A DNA stretch of 64,000 nt from Mucilaginibacter sp. SG564 (GTDB lineage Bacteria > Bacteroidota > Bacteroidia > Sphingobacteriales > Sphingobacteriaceae), in contig NZ_JABGNA010000005.1 in the NCBI RefSeq assembly GCF_013149275.1, positions 1 through 64,000 on the forward strand, given 5' to 3'. The notes under the pieces were generated by a model. It made no database searches and had not been told where the DNA came from. It saw only the letters and a list, made by a program, of their open reading frames with translations. This document shows positions 9,051 to 18,837 of this stretch, piece by piece. Both the position numbers and the translations under genes were made by a program. Position 1 is the first letter of the stretch, and the number at the start of each line of letters is the position of its first letter.

Positions 9051-10430
9051 CTACAACCCATGCTGATCTATCAGGTAAATAAACGCGGCCATTCCAGCGG
9101 CGCCCAATTCCAGTTCGCGTTTGTTCACGTTTTCAAATACGTCATTTGGCGTGTGGTGAATATCAAAATAACGCTGAGAATCGGGGCGGTAGCCGATCAG
9201 TACTACGCCCGGCAGTTTTTCTTTCATCGGTTCAATATCCGTACCACTACCGCCAATGGTTAGTTTATCAACCTCGTAGGGTTCCAGTATAGCTTTATAC
9301 TTATCGTTGATGTTTTTAATAAAATCTTTGGATACCCCGTCGAAACTAAACCCACGTGGTGTAAAACCACCTTCGTCAGTTTCTATGGCCGCAATATGCT
9401 GTTCTTTATTCTGCGCAGCCAGTTCGGCGTATTTGGTGCCACCTTTATGGCCATTCTCCTCGTTCATGAAAAATACGGCGCGTATGGAGTTTTTAGGGCG
9501 GTAACCTGTCGCTTTAAACAGGCGCAGCACCTCGGCCGATTGCATTACACCTGTGCCGTCGTCATGAGCCCCTTCGGCCAGGTCCCATGAATCCAGGTGA
9601 CCACCCACGCTGATAAATTTATTAGGATTTTCGGTGCCGGTTAACTCGCCGATCACGTTGTAGGATAGTACATCGGGTAGCAACTGACAACTTTGTTTAA
9701 AGTAAAATTTTATTAGCGGTAGCTTGCGTAAACGCAGCATATTGCTCAATTTATTGGCTGCCTTGGTTGATATGGCTGCTGCAGGGATCTGCTGCGTACC
9801 CGGACCAGACAAAGTAGCGCCGGTATGAGGATAATCATCGATACTTTCAGTTAGCGACCTTACAATAACCCCAACAGCGCCATATTTGGCCGCTACAGCA
9901 GGGCCCATAAAACGCTGATCGCCAGCCATACCATAAGCATGCCCGGTTTCGATAAAGCGGGGATCGAACGCGCGGTTAAAAAAAACGATTTTCCCTTTGA
10001 TCACGTTTTCGCCCAAAGTTTCCAACTCTTTTAAACTGTGTACTTCAATCACATTTGCAGTGATACCTGCTGCCGGGGTGGCCACCGTCATACCTAAGGC
10101 AGCAATGGGCACTGGTATACGGGTTTTACCATCAATAATAAACGCGGTTTCCTTTTCACCACGAACCCAATGGGGTACCATTACCTCCTGCAGATAAACT
10201 TTATCAAAGCCATAACTTTCCATCAATTTCTTGCTCCACTCCACCGCTTTTTGCGCATTGGCCGATCCGCTTAAACGGCCACCGATGTTTTTACACAGGT
10301 AACGCAGGTTTTCATAAGCCTTGCCGTTTACCAGGGCCTCGTCATAAATTTTGCGGATAGTTAAGGAGTCCTGCGCGTGGAGCAGAGAAGCTGTAAAAAG
10401 CACAGCCAGGGATAGGGAAAGTTTCTTCAT
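9051..10430 (-). CDS. Secreted M28 aminopeptidase/carboxypeptidase Q-like, with PA insert
   Basis: 459 residues. Signal peptide MKKLSLSLAVLFTASLLHAQ. The M28 core carries all zinc ligands: GGHLDSWDLAEGAHDDGTG, MNEENGHKGG, ETDEGGF and HHTPNDVF. A protease-associated (PA) segment precedes it (about residues 110-210). The closest described members are plasma glutamate carboxypeptidase-like (M28) dipeptidases. Likely periplasmic breakdown of dipeptides. Single gene; upstream lies a 575-base repeat region. Confidence 0.9.
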   Translation of the reverse strand: MKKLSLSLAVLFTASLLHAQDSLTIRKIYDEALVNGKAYENLRYLCKNIGGRLSGSANAQKAVEWSKKLMESYGFDKVYLQEVMVPHWVRGEKETAFIIDGKTRIPVPIAALGMTVATPAAGITANVIEVHSLKELETLGENVIKGKIVFFNRAFDPRFIETGHAYGMAGDQRFMGPAVAAKYGAVGVIVRSLTESIDDYPHTGATLSGPGTQQIPAAAISTKAANKLSNMLRLRKLPLIKFYFKQSCQLLPDVLSYNVIGELTGTENPNKFISVGGHLDSWDLAEGAHDDGTGVMQSAEVLRLFKATGYRPKNSIRAVFFMNEENGHKGGTKYAELAAQNKEQHIAAIETDEGGFTPRGFSFDGVSKDFIKNINDKYKAILEPYEVDKLTIGGSGTDIEPMKEKLPGVVLIGYRPDSQRYFDIHHTPNDVFENVNKRELELGAAGMAAFIYLIDQHGL

Positions 10431-11005
10431 GTGATATTAAGATCAGTTTTAACAAATGTAATATTTTACAGGAAAAAGGAGTATACGGAATATCATTCTG
10501 CGGTTACATTTCCAAACCCCATCGGGGTCAAAGCTTTGTAGAAAAATCACAGTTTCAAAACCAGTGCCGTAGGTACTACACTCAAGTTGCATACCTACGG
10601 CATGCTAAATACTTATTCGCTGGTTACTACAAAGCTTTTACTCCTACGGAGTACCTCTCAAGGGGGGATTCGCACGACTCTTTTCTTTTTTACTCTTCCG
10701 CCATTGCGCTCGTTTGCAACGAGTGCTTAATGTGGCGCGGCGTTTGCATCGCCATTGCTTTTTAAACGCAAACCCAGGTTAAGCACTCGTTGCAAACCTT
10801 AAGTGTTGGGAAGACATAAATTTATACCAAACGTTGTCATTTCGATGAGCAGAAGCTGAGGTCTGGGCAGGAGGGCGAAGAGAAATTTTATACGATTTGC
10901 TTATCTCGCCGTATAAGATTTCTCCTCGTACCTCGTTCGAAATGACAACTTTTTCTTCTTCCCAACACTTGAGGTTGCAAACGAGCGCAAGTTATCCTCG
11001 CTATA
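10431..11005. other. 575-base intergenic region built of nested inverted repeats
   Basis: Three nested palindromic blocks. 10510-10660: AAGCTTTGTAG with CTACAAAGCTT, and GTGCCGTAGGTA with TACCTACGGCA. 10700-10800: GTTTGCAACGAGTGCTTAA with TTAAGCACTCGTTGCAAAC. 10800-10990: AAGTGTTGGGAAGA with CTTCCCAACACTT, enclosing GTTGTCATTTCGA and TCGAAATGACAAC. No coding frame or promoter was recognised. These look like dispersed non-coding repeat families. Confidence 0.65.
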
Positions 11006-13105
11006 TCACGAGATCTTATCCCAGCTCAATCCCGCGTTTTTTGTTTCGAAGGCGTGGTGCAGCACTTGGTTTTCGGGAAGGGCCAGTTGCGGATCTTTTT
11101 CAAAGATCTGTTCAACGGTTTTACGCACTTTGATCAGCAGTTCCTGGTCTGTGGCCAGGTTTGCTACTTTCAAGTCGAGCACACCGCTTTGCTGGGTACC
11201 TTCCAGGTTGCCGGGCCCGCGCAGCTGCAGGTCGATCTCGGAAATTTCAAACCCATTATTGGTTTTCACCATCGTATCCAGCCTGATCTTGCCATCGTGG
11301 CTCAACTTATGGCTGCTCATCAAAATACAATAGGACTGCTCGGCTCCGCGCCCTACCCTTCCACGCAGCTGGTGCAGTTGCGAAAGACCAAAGCGCTCCG
11401 CATTTTCAATGATCATCACTGAAGCATTGGGTACGTTAACACCCACCTCAATAACCGTAGTAGCCACCATGATCTGTGTTTGGCCTTTGATAAAACGCTG
11501 CATTTCAAATTCCTTGTCTACCGGCTTCATTTTGCCGTGTACAATACTTACACGATAATCGGGCAGCGGAAACTCTCGCGACATGACCTCGATGCCATCC
11601 TCCAGATTTTTCAGATCGAGTTTTTCACTTTCCTGTATCAGCGGGTATACTACGTAAATCTGCCGGCCCAGGGCTATCTCCCTTTTCATAAAACCAAATA
11701 CCCGCAGGCGCTGATTTTCATAAAAATGAAGCGTTTGGATAGGTTTACGGCCAGCCGGTAATTCGTCAATCACCGATACATCAAGATCGCCATATAAGGT
11801 CATGGCCAAGGTACGCGGAATAGGCGTGGCGGTCATCACCAGTACATGTGGCGGTATTATATTTTTGCGCCATAGCTTGGCCCTTTGCTCTACGCCAAAA
11901 CGGTGCTGCTCATCAATCACCACAAAGCCCAGGTTTTTGAACTGTACCTTATCCTCGATGAGCGCGTGCGTGCCGATGAGTATTTTGAGATCGCCGCTTT
12001 CCAGTCTTTCGTGTAATATTTTACGATCTTTTTGTTTGGTGGAGCCGGTAAGCAGTGCCACTTCAATAAAATCGTCGCCAACCAAATTTTTTACGGTTTG
12101 ATAATGCTGCGTGGCCAAAATTTCAGTAGGCGCCATAATACAGGTTTGGAAGCCGTTATCAACCGCTATCAGCATGCTCATGAGGGCTACCACGGTTTTA
12201 CCACTGCCCACGTCACCTTGCAGCAAGCGGTTCATCTGTATGCCACGCTGGGTATCCTGCCGGATCTCTTTGAGTACTCTTTTTTGTGGAGCAGTAAGCT
12301 CAAAAGGCAATTTATGATGATAGAAATCATTAAAATAATGTCCTACTGTACCAAAAACATTGCCTTTGAATTTTTGAGTATGCAGCAGCTTATTGCGCAA
12401 TAATTTAAGCTGCAACAAAAACAGTTCTTCGAACTTTAAACGCAAAATAGCTTCGTTCAGCAAACGCGCATCTGCCGGGAAATGGATATTGCGGTAAGCC
12501 TCGGCCCTGCTGATGAGTTTGAATTTTTGAATGATGTATAGCGGCAAATTCTCGCGAATATCGCGGGCATGCAGCTCCAGCAAGGTGGAGGTGATCTTCT
12601 GGATGCCCTTACTGTCCAGCTGAAACTGCTTGAGCTTTTCAGTGGAGTTATATACCGGTTGCAAGCTGGCATTACCCTGTCGTTGCGCACCCGGCGAGTA
12701 CACCTCCATTTCGGGATGAGCCATCTGGGCCTGTCCGTTAAAAAAACCAGGCTTACCAAAAACAACATAAACTTGTCCTGGAACGATCGTTTTTTCGATC
12801 CAGTTGATCCCCTTGAACCATACCAGTTCCAGCAAACCGGTATCGTCTTTAGCCATAACTACCAGACGCTTGGTATGCTTTTCACCAACCACCTGTTTGT
12901 TTACAATGCGGGCCAGCACTTGCACATAAGGTAAGTCGGCCTGAATATCTTTGATTTTGTAAAAACGGGTACGGTCGATATACCGGAACGGGAAATGCCG
13001 CAGAAGATCCTCGAAGTTGGCGAGCGCCAATTCCTTTTTCAACACCTCGGCGCGGGACTGGCCCACTCCTTTCAGATATACAAGCGGTGTTTGAAAAGGA
13101 TCCAT
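11006..13105 (-). CDS. recG: ATP-dependent DNA helicase RecG
   Basis: About 699 residues. N-terminal wedge/OB domain, then the superfamily 2 motor: Walker A GDVGSGKT, DEQHRFG box, TATPIPRTLAMTLYGDLD, and the C-terminal QLRGRVGRG motif. It remodels stalled replication forks and Holliday junctions. A GTG 21 bases further upstream (13126) would lengthen the protein by MRLNLLS, but it lies inside a dispersed repeat. The ATG at 13105 (MDPFQTPLVYLKGVG) fits the usual N-terminus of the family here. Confidence 0.95.
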   Translation of the reverse strand: MDPFQTPLVYLKGVGQSRAEVLKKELALANFEDLLRHFPFRYIDRTRFYKIKDIQADLPYVQVLARIVNKQVVGEKHTKRLVVMAKDDTGLLELVWFKGINWIEKTIVPGQVYVVFGKPGFFNGQAQMAHPEMEVYSPGAQRQGNASLQPVYNSTEKLKQFQLDSKGIQKITSTLLELHARDIRENLPLYIIQKFKLISRAEAYRNIHFPADARLLNEAILRLKFEELFLLQLKLLRNKLLHTQKFKGNVFGTVGHYFNDFYHHKLPFELTAPQKRVLKEIRQDTQRGIQMNRLLQGDVGSGKTVVALMSMLIAVDNGFQTCIMAPTEILATQHYQTVKNLVGDDFIEVALLTGSTKQKDRKILHERLESGDLKILIGTHALIEDKVQFKNLGFVVIDEQHRFGVEQRAKLWRKNIIPPHVLVMTATPIPRTLAMTLYGDLDVSVIDELPAGRKPIQTLHFYENQRLRVFGFMKREIALGRQIYVVYPLIQESEKLDLKNLEDGIEVMSREFPLPDYRVSIVHGKMKPVDKEFEMQRFIKGQTQIMVATTVIEVGVNVPNASVMIIENAERFGLSQLHQLRGRVGRGAEQSYCILMSSHKLSHDGKIRLDTMVKTNNGFEISEIDLQLRGPGNLEGTQQSGVLDLKVANLATDQELLIKVRKTVEQIFEKDPQLALPENQVLHHAFETKNAGLSWDKIS

Positions 13106-13119
13106 AGATAAGAGGTTAA

Positions 13120-13212
13120 GCCTCACCTAAATCCTCTCCAAAGGAGAGGACTTTTATATGCGTATTATTTAATTTTTGACTCCCTCTCCTTTGGAGAGGG
13201 CTGGGGTGAGGC
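13120..13212. repeat. Inverted pair of CTCTCCTTTGGAGAGG repeats
   Basis: Arm 1 at 13120-13151 (GCCTCACC, then CCTCTCCAAAGGAGAGG) and arm 2 at 13180-13212 (complement, CCCTCTCCTTTGGAGAGGG, then GGTGAGGC). It fills the gap between ridA's end and recG's start. Confidence 0.7.
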
Positions 13213-13214
13213 TC

Positions 13215-13592
13215 TTACTTTACAGCAATCACCGAGATTTCTACATTGACACCCTTGGGTAATGCAGATACCTGTACCGTTTCGCGGGCCGGGAAATTGG
13301 CGGTAAAATATTTTCCGTATACCTCGTTCACCTGGCCAAAATTGCCCAGATCGGTTAAAAATATGCTGGTTTTTACAATGTTCTCAAAACCGATACCAGC
13401 CTCAATTAAAATGGCTTTGATGTTTTCCATCACCATCACCGCCTCATCGGTAATACCGGTAGTTACCAATTCGCCGGTAACCGGGTTAAGGGGTATCTGG
13501 CCCGATACAAATACAAAATTTCCGGCTGCGGTAGCCTGGCTATAAGGCCCTATAGGAGCCGGCGCGTTATTGGTGTTTATTATTGTCATCAT
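13215..13592 (-). CDS. ridA: RidA family reactive intermediate deaminase
   Basis: 125 residues, full-length Rid/YjgF fold. Seen: NAPAPIGPYSQA near the N-terminus, FVFVSGQIPLNPVTGE, FLTDLGNFGQVNEVY and ARETVQVSALPKGVNVEI with the active-site Arg. It hydrolyses enamine/imine by-products of pyridoxal-phosphate enzymes to keto acids. The start overlaps the stop of the small membrane protein gene upstream (ATGA), so translation is likely coupled. Two consecutive ATGs are possible starts. Confidence 0.93.
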   Translation of the reverse strand: MMTIINTNNAPAPIGPYSQATAAGNFVFVSGQIPLNPVTGELVTTGITDEAVMVMENIKAILIEAGIGFENIVKTSIFLTDLGNFGQVNEVYGKYFTANFPARETVQVSALPKGVNVEISVIAVK

Positions 13593-13732
13593 TTTTTGAA
13601 TATGAGCACTTGTATCAGCTTGTAGATGATCCCAGCCAAAAACATAAGAATAGCCAGCGCATTGATAAAGTGCATAATGCGCAGATTAATGTTTGTGGGC
13701 CTGTTAGGATCTTTCTTTCTGAAAAAATACAT
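13589..13732 (-). CDS. Small one-helix membrane protein, DUF6728-like (47 aa)
   Basis: Begins MYFFRKKDPNRPTNINLRIM and continues with a hydrophobic segment HFINALAILMFLAGIIYKL. A positively charged N-terminus and one transmembrane helix make it an inner-membrane micro-protein. Small proteins beginning M-Y-F-F-x-K-K-D-P-N-R-P are, from memory, conserved in Sphingobacteriaceae as DUF6728. It is too short for many gene finders. Its TGA overlaps ridA's ATG by four bases. Function unknown. Confidence 0.75.
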   Translation of the reverse strand: MYFFRKKDPNRPTNINLRIMHFINALAILMFLAGIIYKLIQVLIFKK

Positions 13733-13754
13733 ATCACAAAACTAATAAAAATTT

Positions 13755-13962
13755 GCCTCACCCAACCCTCTCCTTCAGGAGAGGGCTTTTGATTTGCATA
13801 TTAAAAAAGGATGTCATGCTGAGCCTCGTCGAAGCATGGTGAGCAGGCCTCTGCGCTCTACCCTTCGACGGGGCTCAGGGTGACAGCCCCATTTCTTTAC
13901 CATTATCTATTTCTTCCACTTACTTATAGACCATTATCCTTTGGAGAGGGTTGGGGTAAGGC
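13755..13962. repeat. Cluster of dispersed palindromic repeats
   Basis: Contains a GCCTCACC-CTCTCCTTCAGGAGAGGGC copy (13755-13786), a GTCATGCTGAGCC-TCGTCGAAGCATG arm (13813-13839) with its inverted partner CCTTCGACGGGGCTCAGGG (13860-13887), and a CTTTGGAGAGGGTTGGGGTAA copy (13939-13962) directly before the M28 gene end. Confidence 0.65.
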
Positions 13963-15309
13963 TTACCTCACCGGTTTCGGAAATACCGGCAAACTCTCGT
14001 GCCCTTCGGCATCAACAGCTTGCACGGCGAAAAAGTAATTATCTTTTGAATAGGCTAGCGTAGCGGTGGTATCGGTTACATAAAATTTGCGTTCCCAAAA
14101 GGCACTGGTGGTTTCGCGCATGAGTACATAGTAGCCTGCCGGTTTTTTGCCGGTAGCCGGGGCCTCCCAGGTTAGTTTGGTTTTATTGGTAAGATCGGTG
14201 GTGATGATGCCTACATTTTGCGGACGGGCGGGGGCCAATGCCAGGTTAGCCAGAACCGACAGATTCATGCGGGTCACTTTTTGCACATAGTTAAAATCTA
14301 CAAAATCGGGTAGGTCACCATAATCCACACCGTTTTCGGCACGGATGTTTTGATGCTGACGATTAAAATCTTCGTTCATTTCAGTGAAGCGAACGGCGGT
14401 AAAACCCTGCTCCAGGAAAGGCAGGTGATCGCCGCCGCGCAGGTACCGGTCGCGCCTATAAATGAGTTTTACATCCAGCTGGTCAACATAGCGCTCTCCG
14501 GTTTCTTTGGCATAACGGGCCAGTTCACGTGAGGGACTATCATTTTCACCGCCTAATGATTTCAGGGCGGCTACCTGTTTATCAGTAGCATTAGTGGGTA
14601 TGCCATCGCTAAAAACACGCACGCTACGATTATCTTTCAGGTCGGTTTCCATGCCATGGGTGTTGCCTACAATATCGTTATTCAGCATGGCATCTACGTT
14701 CCAATTCTCTGCTTTGGCGCGTTTGGCCAGGTTGGCCGATCCATACAAGCCTTGCTCCTCACCAACTACAGCAGCAAAAATAATAGTAGCCGGGAACGAT
14801 CGTTTAGCCATCACCCGGGCCAGCTCCATAGACAGGGCAGTTCCCGAGGCATCGTCATTAGCGCCCGGCTCAACGCCATTGGCGTCCATCACATCATTAA
14901 TGCGCGAATCATAATGGCCCGATACAATATATACCCGGGTATCCGTTGGATCCGTTCCCTTTAATATGGCCAGTACATTTTTCAATTTCACGGGCTGATC
15001 AATTCGTGTACCTTTTGGCTGGGTAAACGTATCGAACTGAACGGTCATGCGTCCGCCGGAAGCCGCAGCATATTTTTCCATTTCGGCCTTGATCCAGTTG
15101 CGTGCTGCGCCGCTGCCAGTTGTTTTGCTGGTAGTATCACTCAAGGTATGTCGGCTTTTAAAAGTCACCAGTTTGCGAATAGTCGCCTCTATATTTTTGG
15201 AAGATACCTCATCCACCATTTGTTTAATGCCCGAATCAGGTTTGATGATGGTTTGGGCTGCGGCCGGGAGGGTTAATAAGAGAAGGATAAATAGTTTTAG
15301 GTGTTTCAT
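13963..15309 (-). CDS. Secreted M28 aminopeptidase with C-terminal Fn3-like domain
   Basis: 448 residues. Signal peptide MKHLKLFILLLLTLPAAAQ. M28 zinc site: SGHYDSRINDVMDANGVEPG followed by ANDDASGTALSMELAR, VVGEEQGLYGS, NNDIVGN. Residues about 355-448 form a fibronectin type III-like beta domain (PQNVGIITTDLTNKTKLTWE ... GYYVLMRETTS). Likely an aminopeptidase in the periplasm or outside the cell. It belongs to a different M28 branch from the gene at 9051. Monocistronic, flanked by repeats. Confidence 0.9.
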   Translation of the reverse strand: MKHLKLFILLLLTLPAAAQTIIKPDSGIKQMVDEVSSKNIEATIRKLVTFKSRHTLSDTTSKTTGSGAARNWIKAEMEKYAAASGGRMTVQFDTFTQPKGTRIDQPVKLKNVLAILKGTDPTDTRVYIVSGHYDSRINDVMDANGVEPGANDDASGTALSMELARVMAKRSFPATIIFAAVVGEEQGLYGSANLAKRAKAENWNVDAMLNNDIVGNTHGMETDLKDNRSVRVFSDGIPTNATDKQVAALKSLGGENDSPSRELARYAKETGERYVDQLDVKLIYRRDRYLRGGDHLPFLEQGFTAVRFTEMNEDFNRQHQNIRAENGVDYGDLPDFVDFNYVQKVTRMNLSVLANLALAPARPQNVGIITTDLTNKTKLTWEAPATGKKPAGYYVLMRETTSAFWERKFYVTDTTATLAYSKDNYFFAVQAVDAEGHESLPVFPKPVR

Positions 15310-15344
15310 GTAGTTTTTGTATTGTTTATTCTATTTGGCAGCTT

Positions 15345-15460
15345 CAATTCCCTCCCCACGGGAGGGGTGCGATGGGTTGTGTTATGGCAGGGAGGGGTTT
15401 GTGCGACATGCATCACCAATAAACCCCTCCCTGCCCCTCCCGTTGGGAGGGAATCGCACA
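15345..15460. repeat. Inverted repeat of CCCTCCC/GGGAGGG type
   Basis: TTCCCTCCCCACGGGAGGGG (about 15348) pairs with CCCCTCCCGTTGGGAGGGAA (about 15434), with inner arms CAGGGAGGGGTTT and AAACCCCTCCCTG. It lies between two minus-strand genes. Confidence 0.65.
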
Positions 15461-15485
15461 AGGCCCGCGCCTCTAAATTTACCTA

Positions 15486-18400
15486 TTATTCCTCTTCCTC
15501 CTCGCTTGCGGTTTGTAACATTTCGTCTACCTGCTTAAAATTGCTTTTTACAAAATGGCACCAGTCGCATTCTTTTTTGCCGCAGCCGGTATTAAAATCG
15601 TGGGCCATTATTTTGGCATAGGTATCTTTGATCTGTCCGGTCACTATGTCCATATCATCCGGGGTGATCACAAATTTTTCACTGTGATATTCGCCTTCGC
15701 TTACAGGTTCCACAAAATCAAATACCGTGCTTACTACTTCCCAATCATTGGTGCGGTCATGGTCGACCAGTATTTTGTAAAACACACCCTGACGCCAGTA
15801 ATCGCCGCCATTGGGGAAATCATTGGTGGGCCTTAGCAGCTTATCCTTGGCATTTTTAAGCTTACCCGTTTTATAATCCACTACGGTTACGTGCTTGCCA
15901 TCAAACTCCATTTTATCCAGATTACCTTTGATAGGCACACCCCCTATTTCGATATTTTTGATGGTGCGCTCGGTGATGGCAACCTTATTCCAACTGTCAA
16001 CATTCTTTTCGTAGTAGGCCGGTAATATTTTTTCGCCGTAGGCTACACGCAATTTATATTCATCCTTGGTAAATGAATCTTTATTGCGGGCCATGTACCA
16101 GCGAAACTCGTTCATAAACTGCTCGGTCGACAAAAACTCATTATCATTATCTTTCAATAATTTATACGTTTTATTCAACGCCCAGTGTACTGCCTGCCCA
16201 AATGTAGCCGACGGACTTTTGCCAGATGGCACCCTGATCAGACACTGGAAATAGAACCGCAGCGGGCAATCCAGGTAACTGCTCAGGTGCGTTACAGACA
16301 GCGTATAGTTTTGCAGCAGCATGTTGATGTAGTTTTTATCCAGTAGCTCCACTTTTGGTTTTTCGGCCTCGCTAAACTGGGTCACGTAAAAGCCCAGCAT
16401 GGCTTCTTCAGTCACTTTTGGATAATGTACCTGTAAGTCGGTGCTGGCCAGTATCTCGCCTACAAACTGACTTGCTTCCTGGTCTTTGGCTTTTTTATCC
16501 TTATTGGCATAGGAGATATACAGGTGCTGCTTGGCCCGGGTTATAGCCACATAAAACAAGCGGCGGCCTTCTTCTTTTTGTGCAATATCGTCAGATGCAG
16601 CCTGGGTTAAGGTATCGGGGTAACTGAAACCGGTATTACGGCCTTTGCCATCCCAGGTACGTTTATCGCAGCCTATAAAAAACACATGTTCAAATTCCAG
16701 TCCTTTGGAGCCGTGAGCGGTTAAAAAATTAACCCCATTATCAGAAAAGATCACCTGGTTCAGATCAAGCCTAATGCCGTTCTTCTTCATCAGCTCGATG
16801 GTGGCTATAAGTTCATCGAGTTTAATTTCGGGATTCTTGCGACTTTCATCTTTCAGGAAATCAAAAAAACTGGTGAGCATTTGCATGTGCCCGCCTTTGT
16901 CCGTTTGCTGCATAATGTACCGCAGGATACCCATTTTGGCTATCACATCCTGAAAAAGCGCCTGCAAAGTTTTGCTCACCGCCGATTGTAGCAACTCATC
17001 AATATCATTAATGAGATACTTCATCGCGGTAAATTTATCCGGCGTAAAAAGATCGGTTTGTGCTGGTGGCCGCAGTTCGCTTACGTATCTACGGATAGAG
17101 GTTTTGGGCTTATTACCTGTTACCGCGCCATAATTCTCTTTAGCAACCGCGATGCTGGCCTTGGCAATTTCGATGGGGGCGATGTTAAAGAAATCATAGT
17201 GCATAATTTCGAACAGCAACTCGTCGCCGCTGTATGACGAATCGAGCTCCATAGCCAGGTAACGCAGGATGTTGATGATCTTTTCGCCAAAAGGCTGGGT
17301 CAGAACATCGATCTTGCGCTTGGTATTTACAGCTATCTTCTGGACGTCCAGATATTTGATCATTTCTTCTACCTGGCTGTGGTTGCGATAGATCACCGCC
17401 ACCTCGCCCGGAGGTACACCTTTATCGATCAACGCTTTGATCTGTGCCGATACATCTACCAGCTCCTGGTCGGGATTTTCATATTCGTTGATCACGGGCT
17501 CTACAGTTAGCTCGGCAAAACGCCCGTGCGAGGCACGCAGATCTTTATCCAGCTTGAGCTGACTAGTCAATCTTTCAAAGTTATTGTTGATAAGGGCTCT
17601 GGAGATATCCAGTATATGCTGATTGGACCTGTAATTATGTTTAAGCACTACGGTGTGCAGGGTATCTACATAATCGGTAGCAAAATCCAGGATGTTTTTC
17701 ATGTTGGCGCCCTGGAACTTAAAGATCGACTGGTCATCATCGCCCACCACAAATACGTTGGGTACGTCCCAATAACTCAACAAAAACCGCAACAGCTCGT
17801 TTTGTGAACCGCTGGTATCCTGAAATTCATCGACCAAAATATACTGGTAGCGCTCCTGGTATTTACGCAGAATCTCTTCATTATCGCGGAAAGCCCTGAG
17901 CACCCAGATGATCATATCATCATAATCATACCGGCCGCGGGCTTTCATTTTGGCATCGTAGTTTTTGTATTCGCCTACGGCTGCCAGCAATTTGTTCATA
18001 GTTTCATGAGCGGCATCAATATCTTTTTGTTTAGGATCGCCAACTTTGATGCCTGTTTTGGCATTGGCCCGTTTGTATACAAATTCCTCGCGGTTGGGAA
18101 TATCATCAAGGTATTCCTGAACAGCCCTAGTAATCAGATCGATGTCCCAGTTTTCCCGTTTCATGGTCGAGAACAGATCTTTGAGGCGCTTGGTATCGTA
18201 GTAAATATCGCCGGTAAAGCGTTTGAGCAAATGATCGTTGCCAAACTCATCAACCAGTTCGCGGAATAACATCGCCGATTCCAGATCGGACAATGATTCC
18301 AGGTTCAGCTTACCAAAATATTCCAGGTTTTCCTGGATGATCTCATTACAAAAAGCATGAAAGGTATATATATTGATGCGGTAAGCATCGGGACCGATGA

Positions 18401-18656
18401 ACTCAAACAGGCGTTTGCGCATAGCCACCGCACCCGCATCGGTATAGGTAAGGCACAGAATTTCGTTGGGCAGGGCATCGGTATCGGTTAATATTTTACC
18501 TATACGGGCGGCCAATATCTGCGTTTTACCTGTACCCGGCCCGGCTACTACCAGCACCGGCCCATCCATTTTGTTAACGGCAGCCAATTGCTCGGGATTT
18601 AACCCGGCCAAAGCCGCCTGAAATTTATTGTTATATTGATGAAGATTTGATTGCAT
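15486..18656 (-). CDS. UvrD/RecB-like helicase fused to a PD-(D/E)XK nuclease with Cys cluster
   Basis: 1056 residues. N-terminal superfamily 1A helicase: Walker A GPGTGKTQILAARI (near 38), Walker B VDEFQDTS, DDDQSIFKFQGA, LKHNYRSN, and TAHGSKGLEFEHVF in the second half. The C-terminal ~230 residues are a RecB/AddB-type nuclease: LDKMEFDGKHVTVVDYKTGK. Four Cys frame this domain, one in YLDCPLRFYFQ and three in CGKKECDWC, the spacing known for the 4Fe-4S cluster of AddB-type nucleases. A one-protein break-resection enzyme is the inference. Upstream neighbours are unrelated. Confidence 0.88.
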   Translation of the reverse strand: MQSNLHQYNNKFQAALAGLNPEQLAAVNKMDGPVLVVAGPGTGKTQILAARIGKILTDTDALPNEILCLTYTDAGAVAMRKRLFEFIGPDAYRINIYTFHAFCNEIIQENLEYFGKLNLESLSDLESAMLFRELVDEFGNDHLLKRFTGDIYYDTKRLKDLFSTMKRENWDIDLITRAVQEYLDDIPNREEFVYKRANAKTGIKVGDPKQKDIDAAHETMNKLLAAVGEYKNYDAKMKARGRYDYDDMIIWVLRAFRDNEEILRKYQERYQYILVDEFQDTSGSQNELLRFLLSYWDVPNVFVVGDDDQSIFKFQGANMKNILDFATDYVDTLHTVVLKHNYRSNQHILDISRALINNNFERLTSQLKLDKDLRASHGRFAELTVEPVINEYENPDQELVDVSAQIKALIDKGVPPGEVAVIYRNHSQVEEMIKYLDVQKIAVNTKRKIDVLTQPFGEKIINILRYLAMELDSSYSGDELLFEIMHYDFFNIAPIEIAKASIAVAKENYGAVTGNKPKTSIRRYVSELRPPAQTDLFTPDKFTAMKYLINDIDELLQSAVSKTLQALFQDVIAKMGILRYIMQQTDKGGHMQMLTSFFDFLKDESRKNPEIKLDELIATIELMKKNGIRLDLNQVIFSDNGVNFLTAHGSKGLEFEHVFFIGCDKRTWDGKGRNTGFSYPDTLTQAASDDIAQKEEGRRLFYVAITRAKQHLYISYANKDKKAKDQEASQFVGEILASTDLQVHYPKVTEEAMLGFYVTQFSEAEKPKVELLDKNYINMLLQNYTLSVTHLSSYLDCPLRFYFQCLIRVPSGKSPSATFGQAVHWALNKTYKLLKDNDNEFLSTEQFMNEFRWYMARNKDSFTKDEYKLRVAYGEKILPAYYEKNVDSWNKVAITERTIKNIEIGGVPIKGNLDKMEFDGKHVTVVDYKTGKLKNAKDKLLRPTNDFPNGGDYWRQGVFYKILVDHDRTNDWEVVSTVFDFVEPVSEGEYHSEKFVITPDDMDIVTGQIKDTYAKIMAHDFNTGCGKKECDWCHFVKSNFKQVDEMLQTASEEEEE

Positions 18657-18680
18657 ATTGTTTAGTAAAGATAGGAAATA

Positions 18681-18779
18681 GCCCCCTCTAATCCGATAGC
18701 TATCGGACCTCCCTCAAAGAGGAGACTTTAAAAAAACTCTTTTAAGCCCTCTCCCTTGAAGAGGGTTGGGGTGAGGCTG
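18681..18779. repeat. Dispersed repeats in divergent intergenic region
   Basis: CCGATAGCTATCGG palindrome near 18692 and a CCCTCTCCCTTGAAGAGGG-TTGGGGTGAGGC copy at 18747-18777, between the helicase start and the gene at 18838. Confidence 0.55.
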
Positions 18780-18837
18780 TATTAATATAATTTGCAAACA
18801 TCATAATTAATAGCATCTTTAAGCCAGACATTTAAAG

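Noticed and set aside
13106..13126. GTG start 21 bases upstream for RecG
   Set aside because: It lies in a dispersed repeat; ATG 13105 gives the usual family N-terminus.
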